Source: Hydra vulgaris (Eukaryota > Cnidaria > Hydrozoa > Anthoathecata > Hydridae). Taken from it: a stretch of DNA of 64,000 bases. The translations under genes were made by a program, and so were the position numbers. Shown in pieces: positions 12,092 to 24,764 of this stretch (position 1 is its first letter; each line of letters starts with the position of its first letter). A model generated the notes under the pieces. That model was not told the DNA's origin and searched no databases. It saw nothing but the letters and a program-made list of their open reading frames with translations. The DNA lies in contig NC_088921.1 of NCBI RefSeq assembly GCF_038396675.1, positions 68,026,001 to 68,090,000 of the forward strand, written 5' to 3'.

Positions 12092-12360
12092 TGCTAAAAT
12101 GAAAATCCCTTGAAATGAGTAAATATCTCTTGCAAGGTTTTTCTTATAAAAAGTTATAGATCTGTAGTCGCTTTAATAACGTCATGACTTCGTCACGCTT
12201 ATGAAAGCTATTTTGCAAAAAGATTTTCGAAAAATAAATTTAATACAATTTGCACTTTAGTATAGTTAATATTTACATTGAAACATGCATTTTGAAATTA
12301 CATTAATATATAAACAACATTATTGAATATATTGTAATGTTCAAAAATTAATAAATAATG

Positions 12361-12751
12361 TTACTCCTCAGTTTTATTTGGTTCAATTTCAGTCAGTATA
12401 TCAATTTGACTGTTTTTAATATTATTGGTGTCTTTGTTTACATTTATAGCATGCAAAGTGCTGTGTTCATTTTTTATTTCGCGAATGACTTTTGCAATGG
12501 CTTTCTTCCATTCTAAGTTTGTAAACTTTTTCTCAGTTTCTTTTTTTCCTATCCTGAAGACAAGGGCATCGATCACAACAATCGATATAACTAAGAAGAT
12601 TACTGATAACTTACCTAGACCAAAACAAAAAATAAATAAACAGTTAAACATTAGAAGAAATAATTTGAAAAAATAAGAAATTGTAAAAAAAAACAAACAA
12701 TTAAAACAATTAAAAACTTTATTAGAGGATCTTACCAAAAGTTTGAGACAT
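12361..12751 (-). CDS. Small two-exon single-pass membrane protein, unrecognised
   Basis: Reading the minus strand, exon 1 has ATG at 12751 and ends TTTTG at 12736, followed by the donor GTAAGA. The intron is 12735-12615 with a T-rich tract and acceptor TCTAG, and exon 2 runs 12614-12361 to TAA. Joined phase is correct and gives 89 residues beginning MSQTFGKLSVIF. Residues about 8-27 form one hydrophobic segment (LSVIFLVISIVVIDALVF). The rest is charged, Lys/Glu-rich, and ends EIEPNKTEE. The topology would be a short N-terminus, one membrane helix and a polar tail of about 60 residues. I do not recognise a family. It has no similarity to mobile-element proteins, and the strong splice sites make it the best host-gene candidate here. 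It could still be a chance reading frame. Confidence 0.5.
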
Positions 12752-13681
12752 TATCCGACAATTACTTTAGGATGTATTTGTTCTTGGTGTTTTTATTAAA
12801 TGTTTTTGTTTTGAAATGTTTTACAAATTTAAAACTTTTATTTATTACTTTTCTATGATATTTCACGTGTGTTTCAATTATATTATTATAAATTCCGGTA
12901 AAACGATAAAAACTGATAGATGCAAAAAAGAAATAATAAGCATAATGACGAATATCAGACGATAAAAATTGAATTTTAATAAGAACCTAACTTTAATTTA
13001 ATTTATCTGTTTGAAAGTTGCGATTTAAAGGTGTTTTTTGTTATTACGTATTATTAAAAAATATTATTTATTAATAAGATGTTTCTCAGAGTTATTGCGA
13101 CAGTTATTTTTATTATAAGAAAATATAAATTTGATAATTAAAATCGGCTTTAAAATAGAAAAAACAAGAAACAAAAAATATAAAAAAGTCTGCGTTGATA
13201 ATTTGTTTAGTAACACTATGCAAAAGTATCCCTAAATTTTTGCCTGCGACCATAGTTTTGTAGTTTTATTTATGAATATCGTATAAGTAACTTAAGTTGC
13301 ACATAACTAAGATTTTACGTAGGGCTCTAAGGGTGGAATGCAGGAAGCGAACCTGAAATTTGAAGTCATACTTCAAATCTAAAATTTAACTTGAGCAAAT
13401 GCAAAAAGTTAACTTGAACTCAAGTTATACTTGAAAACCGGTTATCATTTTGTATATATGTGGTGAAAAGTTATAAAGAATTTTCTATTTTTAAAAGAAT
13501 TTTCGAAATATGTTTGTCAATCTACTCATTTCATGAGTGAATTACAAATGAATAATTATTTTTATACTATATAAATATATTTCACCTGTACAATAGCTGT
13601 CTATTGCATTTTGGTTTTATGCTACTGGTTCACTTCAAGCTTTAAGTAAGAAAATATTTATATTAAAATATCGATAATTAT

Positions 13682-13685
<4 letters not shown>
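12752..13685. other. AT-rich intergenic DNA
   Basis: Upstream side of the small membrane-protein gene. No other gene or repeat seen. A run of CTTGAA/AACTTGA-like words at 13370-13440 is suggestive of a simple degenerate repeat only. Confidence 0.4.

Positions 13686-13760
<75 letters not shown>
13686..13760. repeat. (AT)n microsatellite
   Basis: Uninterrupted alternating A and T, directly abutting the left end of the MITE at 13761. Confidence 0.95.
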
Positions 13761-13764
<4 letters not shown>

Positions 13765-14132
13765 CATATTTTAAAGAAAAACACGATATTTTTTAATCTA
13801 GACATGTTTCGTAGTTAACATACTACATTTTCAAAAGATAAAATTACAATTTAAAACTGTATAAAAATATAAAATCAAAATTTGAAGACATTACAGAAAA
13901 ATATTAACCGACAAATAGAATTGTTACAAACTAATAAAAATTATAATACAAATTATGATACCGTAAATTGCAAAAAAATAAAAATATAAGTAAATTAAAA
14001 AAAAAAAAACTAAATAGACAAATTTATATTATAATGAACAGTTTGTTTATTTAAAGATGGGTTTTCCCATTATGTTAACTACGAAACATGTCAAGATTAA
14101 AAAATATTGTGTTTTTCTTTAAAATATGTTCA
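13761..14132. mobile_element. MITE with 61-bp terminal inverted repeats
   Basis: Arms 13761-13821 and 14072-14132 are inverted copies with only a few differences, starting TGAACATATTTTAAAGAAAA. The interior (about 250 bp) is AT-rich and non-coding. The left arm begins exactly where an (AT)n array ends, and another array starts 28 bp beyond the right arm, so the target was probably TA-rich. The flanks do not allow a target duplication to be read, so the superfamily is unassigned; Tc1/mariner is plausible. Confidence 0.75.
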
Positions 14133-14158
14133 CATTTATTGCTATTACGTTGCTCAAG

Positions 14159-14159
<1 letters not shown>

Positions 14160-14254
<95 letters not shown>

Positions 14255-14283
14255 GCATATACACACACATATATATATATATA
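14160..14283. repeat. (AT)n microsatellite with a short (AC) interruption
   Basis: Perfect AT alternation to 14246, then ATGTATATATGCATATACACACAC-type variants up to the TA that borders the Tc1 element. Confidence 0.95.
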
Positions 14284-15465
14284 CAGTGGTTGCATAAAGT
14301 CTTTGCCACACTGCTGAGTTTTACACAACTTGTACTTAGGTTGCCTTGGTATATTACTTTTTAAATGTTTTCCTTCGGGAATTTGTCTAAATCTCTAATT
14401 GGACATCTCCCGCGTTACTAGCAACGGTTTTCATATAGTTTAACTTGTTAATTTAATTGCTATTGTTGGTTGATTGAGACATCTGCCACTATCTTCAATA
14501 CAATCTGTATTATACTGGTAAGTAAAGTATAGTTTTTGGATGTTTTTGTGCATATTTGTTAAAATTTGTGGTTGCTGTATACCACATATTATCACTCTAT
14601 AACTTTTACTACAATTTTGATTGGTTTAACACCATAGTAATTATCAATTAATTACTAATTATAATTGGTAATTATAATTAGTCTAATTAACTACAATTAC
14701 ACATATTTCATTATTTCACACCAAATCTCTAATTTATTTTTTATTCTTGTCAACTAAACTTAACGTGAACAATTATTTTCGACATAATTTTATGAGTTAT
14801 TAGAAAAAAAATGTGCTTTTTTGTATAAGAATGTTATCGATATGGCCATCCCATTATCTCTTGAACGACGCCTGCAAATAGTGGTAATGGCAAAACAAGG
14901 AATTTCCTACAGGGACATTGCTAAAGCATTAAAGGTTAGCTTGAGGACTGTCACCTACACCATCAAAAGAGAGAGAGAGAGAGAGATACTGGGACAGTAA
15001 AAGACAAAAAGCGTTCTGGCAGATCACGCAAAACGACCATTCGGGAAGATCGGCTTTTGGTTCGGGCAAGTCTAGCTAATCGCTTCAACACGGCATCTGA
15101 TGTAGCCAGTTACATGGGAAAAACGAACAGCATCAATCTTGCAGCAAGAACCGTAAGGAAACGCCTTCAGCAAGCTGGGTTGAATGGCAGAATTGCTGCC
15201 AAGAAGCCATTATTGCGGCCTGACAATATTGTATATAATATATTATATACAAGGCGCATACAGGCAGTCATTGATGCGCGTGGTGGACACAGAAAATATT
15301 AACATTTTTTTATATTTGTGTTGTTTTTTTACAAGTGCTATGCATTTATATTATTTGAGTCATGTTTGGTGCTGTTTGGTGGTGCTGTAACTTTTTCATA
15401 TTAAAAATAAATAACTTTTTTCTTGTTTTTCCTGAGTGTGGCAAAGACTTTATGCCGCTACTGTA
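14282..15465 (+). mobile_element. Tc1-like DNA transposon, internally deleted, TA target site
   Basis: The element 14284-15463 has inverted ends CAGTGGTTGCATAAAGTCTT (left) and, reverse-complemented, CAGTAGCGGCATAAAGTCTT (right), each sharing a further TTGCCACACT. TA dinucleotides flank it at 14282-14283 and 15464-15465, as for the Tc1/mariner superfamily. The 1.18-kb length is short for a Tc1 element because the coding region has lost its catalytic half (see the pseudogene at 14842-15302). Both sides are (AT)n arrays, so it inserted into a microsatellite or arrays grew from the flanking TA. Confidence 0.9.
14842..15302 (+). pseudogene. Tc1-like transposase remnant lacking the DDE domain
   Basis: ATG at 14842 opens a helix-turn-helix region typical of Tc1 transposases (SLERRLQIVVMAKQGISYRD, then IAKALKVSLRTVTYTIKR). 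A run of GA repeats at about 14970-14987 then shifts the frame. In the new frame the protein continues RSGRSRKTTIREDRLLVRAS, NRFNTASDVASYMG and ARTVRKRLQQAGLNGRIAAK, the second DNA-binding half, up to LLRPDN near 15230. There it jumps to RRIQAVIDARGGHRKY and TAA at 15300-15302, which is the normal C-terminus. About 150-200 residues holding the three catalytic acidic residues are therefore missing. The product cannot catalyse transposition; a DNA-binding-only fragment is conceivable if the frameshift is ignored. Confidence 0.85.
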
Positions 15466-16434
<969 letters not shown>

Positions 16435-16464
<30 letters not shown>

Positions 16465-16680
16465 TGTATGTATGTATGTATGTATGTATGTATGTATGTA
16501 TGTATGTATGTATGTATGTATGTATGTATGTATGTATGTATGTATGTATGTATGTATGTATGTATGTATGTATGTATGTATGTATGTATGTATGTATGTA
16601 TGTATGTATGTATGTATGTATGCATCTATGTATGTATGAATGTATATATGTATATGTGTGTGTATGTGTATGTGTGGGTA
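16435..16680. repeat. (ATGT)n tetranucleotide microsatellite
   Basis: About 47 perfect ATGT units to 16622, then degenerate units with TGTGTG. It presumably arose by slippage from the neighbouring AT array. Long open frames across it (Met-Tyr-Val-Cys repeats) are artefacts of a repeat without stop codons. Confidence 0.95.
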
Positions 16681-17036
16681 TCTTAAAAGAAGAGGGGGGG
16701 GGTGACTTATCTGTGTTTACGCCAACGAAGACCTCAAAAAAAAAGTTTTTTGTTGGCTAACATTTGCCGACAGCCAACAACAGATTCAATTTTGCTGACT
16801 CCAGCATCCAAGTTTGTCAAATAATTTTTGAAAATAATTTTTGTTGGGGGTTTAGACACCTCCTACGTCTAACTCCCTCGAGACAACCTTGTACTGAGGA
16901 AGAATATACAGAATTGTATTGAAATAGAAAAGAATATTTTTCTTTGAATTGCCTAGTAACTAAAGGTCCTTCAAAAGAAATTTTGTATGCTTGTATTCAA
17001 TAGGCTAGATGTGTTCAAGGATCACGAGTAAATATT
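16681..17036. other. Spacer, no gene seen
   Basis: Contains a G-run (16691-16701) and otherwise unremarkable sequence. Confidence 0.4.
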
Positions 17037-17336
<300 letters not shown>

Positions 17337-18033
17337 TGGCATTTAATAATTCATTTTAAGTTTGCTTTCAAGACTGGTCTGTACCAAACTTCAAAAATCG
17401 ACTTGAAATCTGATTTTTCAAGAACGAATTCATTTTCAGCACAAGCGTGACAGTGGAATGTTGTTTGGAATTTAAAAAACATTTTTTCTTTGCAATACTC
17501 CATTTCAAATAGTATTAAAAAATTTTATAGACATTATTGTATCTTTCTTTACTTTTCAATGCTTCGCAGCATTGCATTTCTAAAAAAATGATTTTGGGGT
17601 ATACGATGAAATGTAAAATTATAATGAGGAAATTGGTTCCGAACCATCAACGAGAGGTTTTGTAGCAAAAATAAAATAAATTGTTGACTTGACTCTTTTT
17701 ATAAATATTTAACTTTTCGAAGAATAAAAACATAAATAACCGAAAAGTATCAACAAAGAAAATCTTTTAATTGATAAAGTAAATAAAAAACTTAATTTGA
17801 AAAATAAGTTTATCTTAGGAAATAAAAAAAGCATTCAAAAACATAGAAATGCTCTTATGAAAGAATCCTTAAAATTGTGTTTATTAAAATTGGTGAATTA
17901 ATATGTAACATTGTTAATATTTTTTAAATTTTCATATTAATTTCATGTTACTTTTGTTATTTTTTTGGATTTTTTGGTGCTTCAAGTTTTCTAATAATTT
18001 CAGAAGGCCTCACTTTAAATATGAAATTCAGTG
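17337..18033. other. AT-rich spacer left of the 18-22 kb transposon
   Basis: No gene or repeat supported. Confidence 0.4.
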
Positions 18034-18859
18034 ACTTCACACCCATTGGCAGAAGAAAAAATTACTCTAACAAGCTCCAGAAAAACCCTTTAGTAGGAGC
18101 AATTTTGACACTTTCTTGATCTCAAAACTATAAAAACTGAAATCATCCATCTTCATCTGTGGAAGAAATTTCATTTTTAAATTTTTGCTTTATAAAAAAA
18201 AGATTTTGGCATTTTTACAGCAGCAGTAACCTTAAATTTTCAAATTGTAAACAATTAAAAACATATAATCTGGTTAGAGAAACTAATTAGAATCTAAAAC
18301 TGCAAATAATTTTATTTTTATTAAATCTGAGAATGAGCAATTGCTAATGACTTACATTGCTCTTTTGTTACGTTAACTTAAGATATTCATTATAAAATTT
18401 TGCAATCATTAATTGAATATTGTTTGTAACTTCCATGCTGTAAGTTAACCAAGATTAAAAAATAATTTTTAATTTTGAATCTATATAATTTTTACCTAAT
18501 CCAGGATACAGCAATTATCATTTTTAAATTTATGCTATTACTCAAATTTTGAACTGTGCTCTTAAAAAATCTACATTTCAGTATTGTTATAGAAAAAAAG
18601 AATAACTTCAGTTTCTAAACCTAAATTGAAGCAAAAGAATGCCAAATCAAGCTAAATCACTCATTGGCTGCAGAAAAACCGTCTGTTTTCTCTGCATAAG
18701 AAAGAGCTCAAAGTACTGTGTTATTTTTTATATTTTCTTTAATATTTTGATTTATTTATAAAACATTTATTTCTTTATTTGAATGTTTAACATAAATTAC
18801 TTTTGATATACATTATCTGATGAGCTTTATGTAATGTTTTCAAAGTTCTCACAAAATCT

Positions 18860-20771
18860 ATGATGGATGATGTGTTGAGCATACTTTCATCAAGTCTTGA
18901 TTTTGCTGACAACAGAGTGCCTCTTGGAATATGTGATACTAGCCAAATCACCATAGGAAAGAAGAAGAATGGAGCAGAATTCTATTTACCACCTATTTTT
19001 GACTTCACATCTGTCAAAGTTTGACCTTCAACAAGAGACAACAACTGTGACTGCCTAATTTGCCAGATTGGTCGAATGAAAGTTTTTGAAAAGCACCCAA
19101 TTTATGATCAAGAAAAATTGGAAACAGGCCACACTCAAAGAAGATGCTCAGACTGCCTCTCATATTCACACTTCGAGAAAATATGAGACAACTAGCCATC
19201 ACGGATTCTAAAGTCTCTGGCAAATTGCATCCACTATTGTTGCAGATAAAAAATTCTCTCCACATGGGACAATCAGACTGTCTTATGCAGGTGGTGGTTG
19301 CCCCCTTCCACTAACTAAAGGTAATTTAAGTATCTTTCAATTAGTAAAACATAAAATAGACTTTTAGTAAAGTCAACTGAATGAGAAAGCTGCTTTTTGC
19401 TAGAGTTAAAAAAATTTAATGGCATTACTATGAATGTAATATAATCAAGACAATAATGTGATGTGATGATAACATTCAGGTTCATCAAGAGAAAAAGACT
19501 CTTTGGTGATGGTCCTATCATGAGCACTCAGGGTCTTGTGCAAGTCGAAGTCAACACAGGCCTGTTAAACACAAACATGAAGAAGCTTGCTTCAATTATC
19601 CATCACGTGTCCAAGGGTCAAATTTTGGAGCCTAACTTCCATGAAAAACTTTGTGATGCAGGAAAATAACACAAAAATTATTTCATTCAAATAAAAACTG
19701 GGGTTAGTAATGATAAGTTGCAGAAACTCCAATAAATTGTTGTGCATTGCAAAGATCTTGCAGATCTCCTCAATGATGTTCTAGTGAAAAGACAAATCTA
19801 TTCATCACACATTGTAAAGCTTGGCCTTGATGGTGGTGGTGGTTTCTTGAAAGTAAGTTTGGGCATTTAATAGGCAGAGCAGAGCATGGAGGTAGGGCCA
19901 TTAACAAGCAAGAAAGCTTTAGCCACACCGACTGCCAGGGACTGTGTAGTCAAGAAGCAGCTGTTAGTTGCAATTGCTAAGGATGCGCATGAAAATTGCA
20001 GTAATATTCAAAAAATCCTCAATCTTCTTGGAATTGAGAAAGTTGACCTCCTTCTCTCAACAGATTTGAAGTTAGCCAACATCGTTTGCGGCCTTAAGTC
20101 ACATGCCAGCTCTCACCCTTGCACATGGTGTGATGCCTCTCACAATAATTTAGCCCAATGTGGCACCCCTCGAACATTTGGCTCTTTGAAACGATGCTTT
20201 GGAGATTTCAATGCAAGTGGTCAGGATTTGAAGAAAGCTAAGCTTTTCAAAAATGTTGTCAAGCAAACTTGTCTTGGACATTATTCCACCAATGGAACTC
20301 CACTTACTTCTTGGTATCGTATACCTTAACAAGCTTGGGCAGTTTGCAGACAATGAATGCAGGAAAATGCTGAAGAAGTTGGATCTTCTTCAGAGAATGG
20401 CAGAGCAAGATTGCGCATTTGACATCATTGATATAACTGACACAATGCGAAAATTTGATTCTGTGGTTTCTCGATGCTTTGGAAACAAATTGGAAACTGA
20501 CTATGTCGAAAAAATTGACGAATTTCACACTGAATACTTGTCCTTGACAAGAGGAAGCATCACTCCAGAGGTTCATCCAGAATTTTTCCACGTGAAAGAG
20601 TTTATTGAAAAACAAAGGGAACCACTAGTAAAATACAGTGAGCAGGCATTAGAGGCTTTGCACCACAACTTCAAATTACACTGGAGTAGATACAAAAGGC
20701 CAGCTGATCACCCTGAGTATGGGAAGTGGCTGCAAGCCTGTCTGGTTGACTACAACAGCAAAAGCTTGTAA
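18860..20771 (+). pseudogene. Decayed gene of the 18-22 kb transposon, transposase-like, unrecognised family
   Basis: ATG at 18860 begins MMDDVLSILSSSLDFADNRV. In-frame TGA follows at 19022-19024, then Cys pairs in CDCLICQIGR and RRCSDCL (possible zinc ligands). Later pieces read LVQVEVNTGLLNTNMKKLAS (19530s), LGLDGGGGFLKVSLG (19830s), LSTDLKLANIVCGL and HPCTWCDA (20060-20140), then after a frameshift near 20260 LDIIPPMELHLLLGIV, and finally SEQALEALHHNFKLHW and WLQACLVDYNSKSL ending TAA at 20771. The last 170 codons (about 20270-20771) are undamaged. Motifs such as DGGGGFLK, PCxWC and the HHxF region recur in a multicopy invertebrate protein family I recognise but cannot name; a DDE-type transposase is inferred. 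At least four stops or frameshifts make it inactive. Confidence 0.7.
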
Positions 20772-20997
20772 GGAAAAGAAAAGTACGAATACTAGAAGAT
20801 AGTGCACATTTTTTAATATAATACATAATAATATATAATAATACTTCAATAAGAAAAATCGATTTATTCACTCTTGGATAACTTGTTGAGTAAAAGATGT
20901 TGTACTCAACCATAGCCTAAAGATCATTGATGAAACTATCGAAGATGCAATTTTCCATTGTTGTTTCTTCTGATTTTGCAGATTATTAAAAAAATAG

Positions 20998-21903
20998 TAG
21001 GGGAAAGGCGCCTATGATGGCATAGCGCCTATGATGGCATACCGCTCATATTTCCATTAAAATTGGTTTCGGTAAAAAAATGATTAAACCTACATGACTA
21101 TACTGACTTTATATTAGTTTTAGTGAAAAAACGTCTCTTGTGCACAAGTATTGTTTTTACAATCAACAAAAATCAATTTTGGGATGTGCTGTTGTAGTTT
21201 TATTTCCTTCATATATTTAAGATTGTTATTTTACTATTAACTGTGCAGAAATGAAATTTTTATGCATTTTATATTCAGGTTTTGTGCATTTAGTGGAATA
21301 GTTACTTTAATTTTATCTTTTGAACAAAGCAGACACAGCTTGTTTTAATAAAAATGATGACTTTTACCTATGATGGCATACTGACGAGTTGGGGGTGTTG
21401 AAATATTGACGAGTAGGGAAAACCTTTTTTTTTTATTAGAAAAACTTATTTTTAAGTAAAGTTAAAAGAAAGCGATGCTCCAAAATTTTTTTTTGGTCCA
21501 AAAAATACGTAAAACGCAATATATCCTATGCGCATGCGCAAAACTTTACAATGCTGGTGTGTAGCATGAAATGGTAAATTAGGATGGTTTCGAGTAATTT
21601 CTGGCCTTTCTGAGGAAAGACTCTAAGGTTAAATGAAATCATTAAGTTACCCTCGATCCTAACTAGCCCCATCCTCTCCTATGCCATCATAGGAGCAGTG
21701 GTTGCCTATGATGGCATACTTGTGCTTTTTTTGCAATAAGAATAACTTATAAAAAAAATAAAACTGATGAAAACTCCCAGAGTAATTATTGTTCTAGATG
21801 TAACAAGGGATGTATCCATATCAAAACTTTTATTATTGGTCTTCAGGATACTGAATAATGAAGCTTCAAAGTTAAGTATGCCATCATAGGCGCCTTTCCC
21901 CTA
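20998..21903. mobile_element. TA-flanked MITE carrying six copies of a 14-bp motif
   Basis: Element 21000-21901 (902 bp) has ends GGGGAAAGGCGCCTATGATG and the reverse complement, flanked by TA (20998-20999 and 21902-21903), as for Tc1/mariner-type MITEs. CCTATGATGGCATA is present at 21011, 21028, 21367 and 21705 and in inverted orientation at 21680-21693 and 21877-21890. The repeats may be transposase-binding sites. There is no coding capacity. It is nested inside the 18038-22276 transposon and therefore younger. Confidence 0.85.
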
Positions 21904-22074
21904 TTTAAAAACTTGATTTGTTATATGATCTTTTGCAATTTTTTGTTAAAACAGTTACCTTTACGTGTTTTTTATGCTAATCTAGAATAATCTATTTAAA
22001 AATTTGATTTGTTATATGATCTTTTGCAATTTTTTGTTAAACAGTTACGTGTTTTTCATGCTAATCTAGAATAA
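21902..22074. repeat. Tandem duplication, two units of 83-90 bp
   Basis: Units 21902-21991 and 21992-22074 share TTGATTTGTTATATGATCTT and ATGCTAATCTAGAATAA with small indels. The first unit starts at the TA bordering the nested MITE. Confidence 0.85.
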
Positions 22075-22118
22075 AGAGTATTTATAATACTATAAAAATG
22101 CCAAAAAAAATTGAATGC

Positions 22119-22153
22119 TTATTCTTAAGAAATTTTAAATTTCTTAAGAATAA
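22119..22153. repeat. 17-bp perfect palindrome
   Basis: TTATTCTTAAGAAATTT (22119-22135) and its reverse complement (22137-22153) around one central base. Confidence 0.9.
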
Positions 22154-22280
22154 ACAAAATTTTAAACGCACTTTTTCTTCTGCGGATGGTGATAAATGAT
22201 TTCAGTTTTTATAGTTTTGAGTTCAGGAAAGTGTCAAAATTGCTCCCACCAATTTTTTCTTCTGCCAATGGGTGTGACTT

Positions 22281-23490
22281 ATTTGGTCATTTGGTATATA
22301 ATAACATTAATATTGTAAAATGCTTTATGTAAAAAGCAAGAAAGAAAGTTAAGTTTGTTTTGTATCATAAGTTGTATCCTAGAAATGTACTTATGAAATA
22401 AGTTTTTTGAAGTTTTAAGTTTTTTTAAGTTTTTTGAAAATTTAATAAAAATTCTAAGGTGGCATTACCCCCATAAAATGCTAGAATAGAATTAAATAAT
22501 TTTTTGGCAATATTTGCAGAATTTTATCTCTTGTTATAGTATTAAATTTTGATTAGGCTAGTTTTGCCAGTCTTCTTTTGGCCTCTTTTTTTCTAAAATT
22601 TAAAAAATTGTTTTTTTAGCCTAAATTAAAAAAAACAAAAAAACAACCGAAAACTGTTGCCATAGTTTTTAATTAATTTTCTGCATACTCCCAACGTAAT
22701 TAGCGTTTGGTAAATTTTTTTTTTTTAATAGAAATTTCAACAAGAAAAATGAATAATAACAACCTTGATGAGGCAATGATGAGCCAAATTGGACAAGAAT
22801 TACCCCTGCAGCATTTTTTGGTCAAGTTTTTTTAGAATTTGCCATATTTGAGATTTTTTATTTTAAGTAACAGTTTGTTGTATTTTTTCTTTTGAATAGT
22901 TTTTGTTTATTAACATGTTATTTTAAAGGAGGTTTAAAATGGAACAAGTGCATTTACTACTTCGTATTGACATACATTGAGACAAAGTTGTACTAAATAA
23001 TGTTGTTATGTATCTTGGTGTTAAATATTGGCATATTCTTTCTAAATTGCAGGCGGACAAGTATCATACCATCTCTTTTTTATCACCACAAACTGAGGCA
23101 GAAGCAGTTTTCGCCATCTTTATACAACCTTCTATAAATTCCATGTGATACGGTTATTTTTCAAAAAAGTTAAATGTAATTTTCTTTCGCTTCTTCCAGC
23201 TGCTCATCAGTGAGCTGTTTTGTTAGAGGTTGTTAGTGGTAACTCTGCTGCCCACTGTGAATTACTCCAATCAATCAAGTCCCACGTAAGCTATGCAATA
23301 AAATTGAGAGTAGGATCTTCAAAATGCCACACATTATTTGATTAGCTTTTGTACTTCGTTATTCTCTAGCTCTCTGTATACGCTTAACACCTATTTCTTG
23401 AATTTGTGGCTGCTTATCTGATATCATTTCCAAAACAATATTTTCTTGATGACAAAAGAATGTATTTGGTTGAATAACTTGTCTACTAAA
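22281..23490. other. AT-rich region, no supported gene
   Basis: Right flank of the 4.2-kb transposon. Scattered T- and A-runs; no recognisable motif. Confidence 0.4.
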
Positions 23491-24119
23491 TTAATTAGGA
23501 CACCTGGCAGATACCGTGATTTGACTATTGTAATGCATAGATTTCTCCTTCCATAAAAAATAATTGACTTCTTTTTGATGATGAACCACATAGGGGCATA
23601 TACACGCATAATGTATGTTGCTATAGCTTCTAAATTTGATGAGGAATTGTGGTAGAACCATATAATCTGAAGACCCTGTTAGCATTGGTGAGCTATCAAG
23701 ATTTAGGCAGTTTTCCAGAGTTAGATTGGCAGAACAAGTGCCACTTAGTACAGATGTCAAAAAGGCAAAGCTGATCAGTAATGAGTATTTTTCTGTCCAT
23801 ATCATGACTCCTAAATCAATGATATATACTTCCCCATCACTATGGTTTTCTTCTTATTGAAAGTACAGTCATTTTTACCATTTAAGTACAACGCCTTTAT
23901 TTGAACCTCACTAAATTTCAAGTTAATCGTGGCTATAAAGCGCTGACATTTTATCTTGAGGATATTTTCATTATGTGAAATAATGACAATATCCTTAAGT
24001 ACAGCTGATATCATAGGTATAGCAGAAATTATAGAATCTAGTGGCACTACATCATTAAGGTTTGAGCTCTGTTGGCTTCGAATACTCTGTAGTTTTTTTC
24101 TTCTTTGTCTAATAATCAA
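23491..24119 (-). pseudogene. Unrecognised minus-strand coding-like region, probably broken gene
   Basis: Two adjacent minus-strand open stretches, 24119-23811 (102 codons) and 23805-23491 (104 codons), follow each other in different frames and have protein-like composition. The upstream piece includes NLNDVVPLDSIISAIPMIS and FIATINLKFSEVQIKALYLN. The downstream piece has a hydrophobic start (LLISFAFLTSVLSG) then NLTLENCLNLDSSPMLTGSS. They may be one gene broken by a frameshift near 23808. I know no family for it and see no terminal repeats around it. A chance pair of open frames is also possible. Confidence 0.3.
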
Positions 24120-24544
24120 ATACCCAATTTTAAGTTCACCTCTTTATATTCCAGGAAAATGTGCTCCATAGCTAGTACCATATTAACTTTGGCATAGCAT
24201 CATTACCTAAGATCTTTGCATTGGCATGCAAATACATCAATCAGTTTGACTTTTTTATTTTCTCTGTCAACAGTTTTTTTTTTTTTTTCTCTGTCAACAG
24301 TTGGAGTTTTTTGTTCTGCTCAAAAAAATTAACAACTGTCTTTGTCAAGGATGTAAATGATGACACATGTTTGTTGCTGTTAAAGCTATTTCATTCTTTT
24401 TGTTAGTTTTTTAAGAAAGTTTCTGTAAAATTATAATATATATTTAATTGTACAATTATTTGAGAAATGATGTGCAGTATAGCTTGCTATCATTTTCTTA
24501 CAAATATTCCATATGCCGCATAGCTTCTACTCCCGTAGACATTT
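24120..24544. other. AT-rich spacer with a short duplication
   Basis: TTTTCTCTGTCAACAGTT occurs twice, near 24257 and 24286, otherwise nothing seen. Confidence 0.45.
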
Positions 24545-24764
24545 CCCAGCTAGCACAAACACTTCATTTTAGAATCTAAAGTGTTATTCCTTTTACACGT
24601 CTAAATTTAGATAACTATAAGACATCTAATAGTAATCATCTTTTAGACGACGAATATGAGCTCATATTTGTCGTCTTATTGTTATCTGAATTTAGACGTC
24701 TAAAAGTTCTCAATATTTTAGATTTTAAAAAACGTCTAAAAGACGTGTTTGTGCCGGTTGGGTT
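24543..24764. mobile_element. CCCAG-type MITE
   Basis: Element 24545-24762 (218 bp) has ends CCCAGCTAGCACAAACAC and, reverse-complemented, CCCAACCGGCACAAACAC. TT flanks both sides. The interior is itself largely self-complementary around AGACGACGAATATGAGCTCA, with TTTAGACG-type words on both arms. Its ends resemble those of the large element at 41275-50477 (CCCAGTAGGCAC) and the MITE at 55953-56236. Confidence 0.8.

Larger units (their letters stand above)
18034..22280 (+). mobile_element. 4.2-kb DNA transposon of unassigned superfamily, 4-bp target duplication
   Basis: The ends 18038 and 22276 are inverted repeats starting CACACCCATTGGCAGAAGAA. A further inner block is also inverted (18090-18155 against 22195-22250, containing AATTTTGACACTTTC). 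ACTT occurs immediately outside both ends (18034-18037 and 22277-22280), fitting a 4-bp duplication. Inside lie a decayed plus-strand gene (18860-20771), a nested TA-flanked MITE (21000-21901) and an 85-90 bp tandem duplication (21902-22074). The coding family does not match Tc1, hAT, PIF/Harbinger or MULE motifs I know. Confidence 0.75.

Noticed and set aside
12425-12676. Plus-strand frame antisense to the small membrane-protein gene
   Set aside because: It is the complement of the minus-strand exon; the minus-strand reading has proper splice sites and start.
14075-14364. Overlapping open frames of Tyr-Ile repeats (also near 15362-15574, 17005-17359, 30731-31029 and 55275-55683)
   Set aside because: They read through (AT)n arrays, which lack stops in both useful frames; no gene structure around them.
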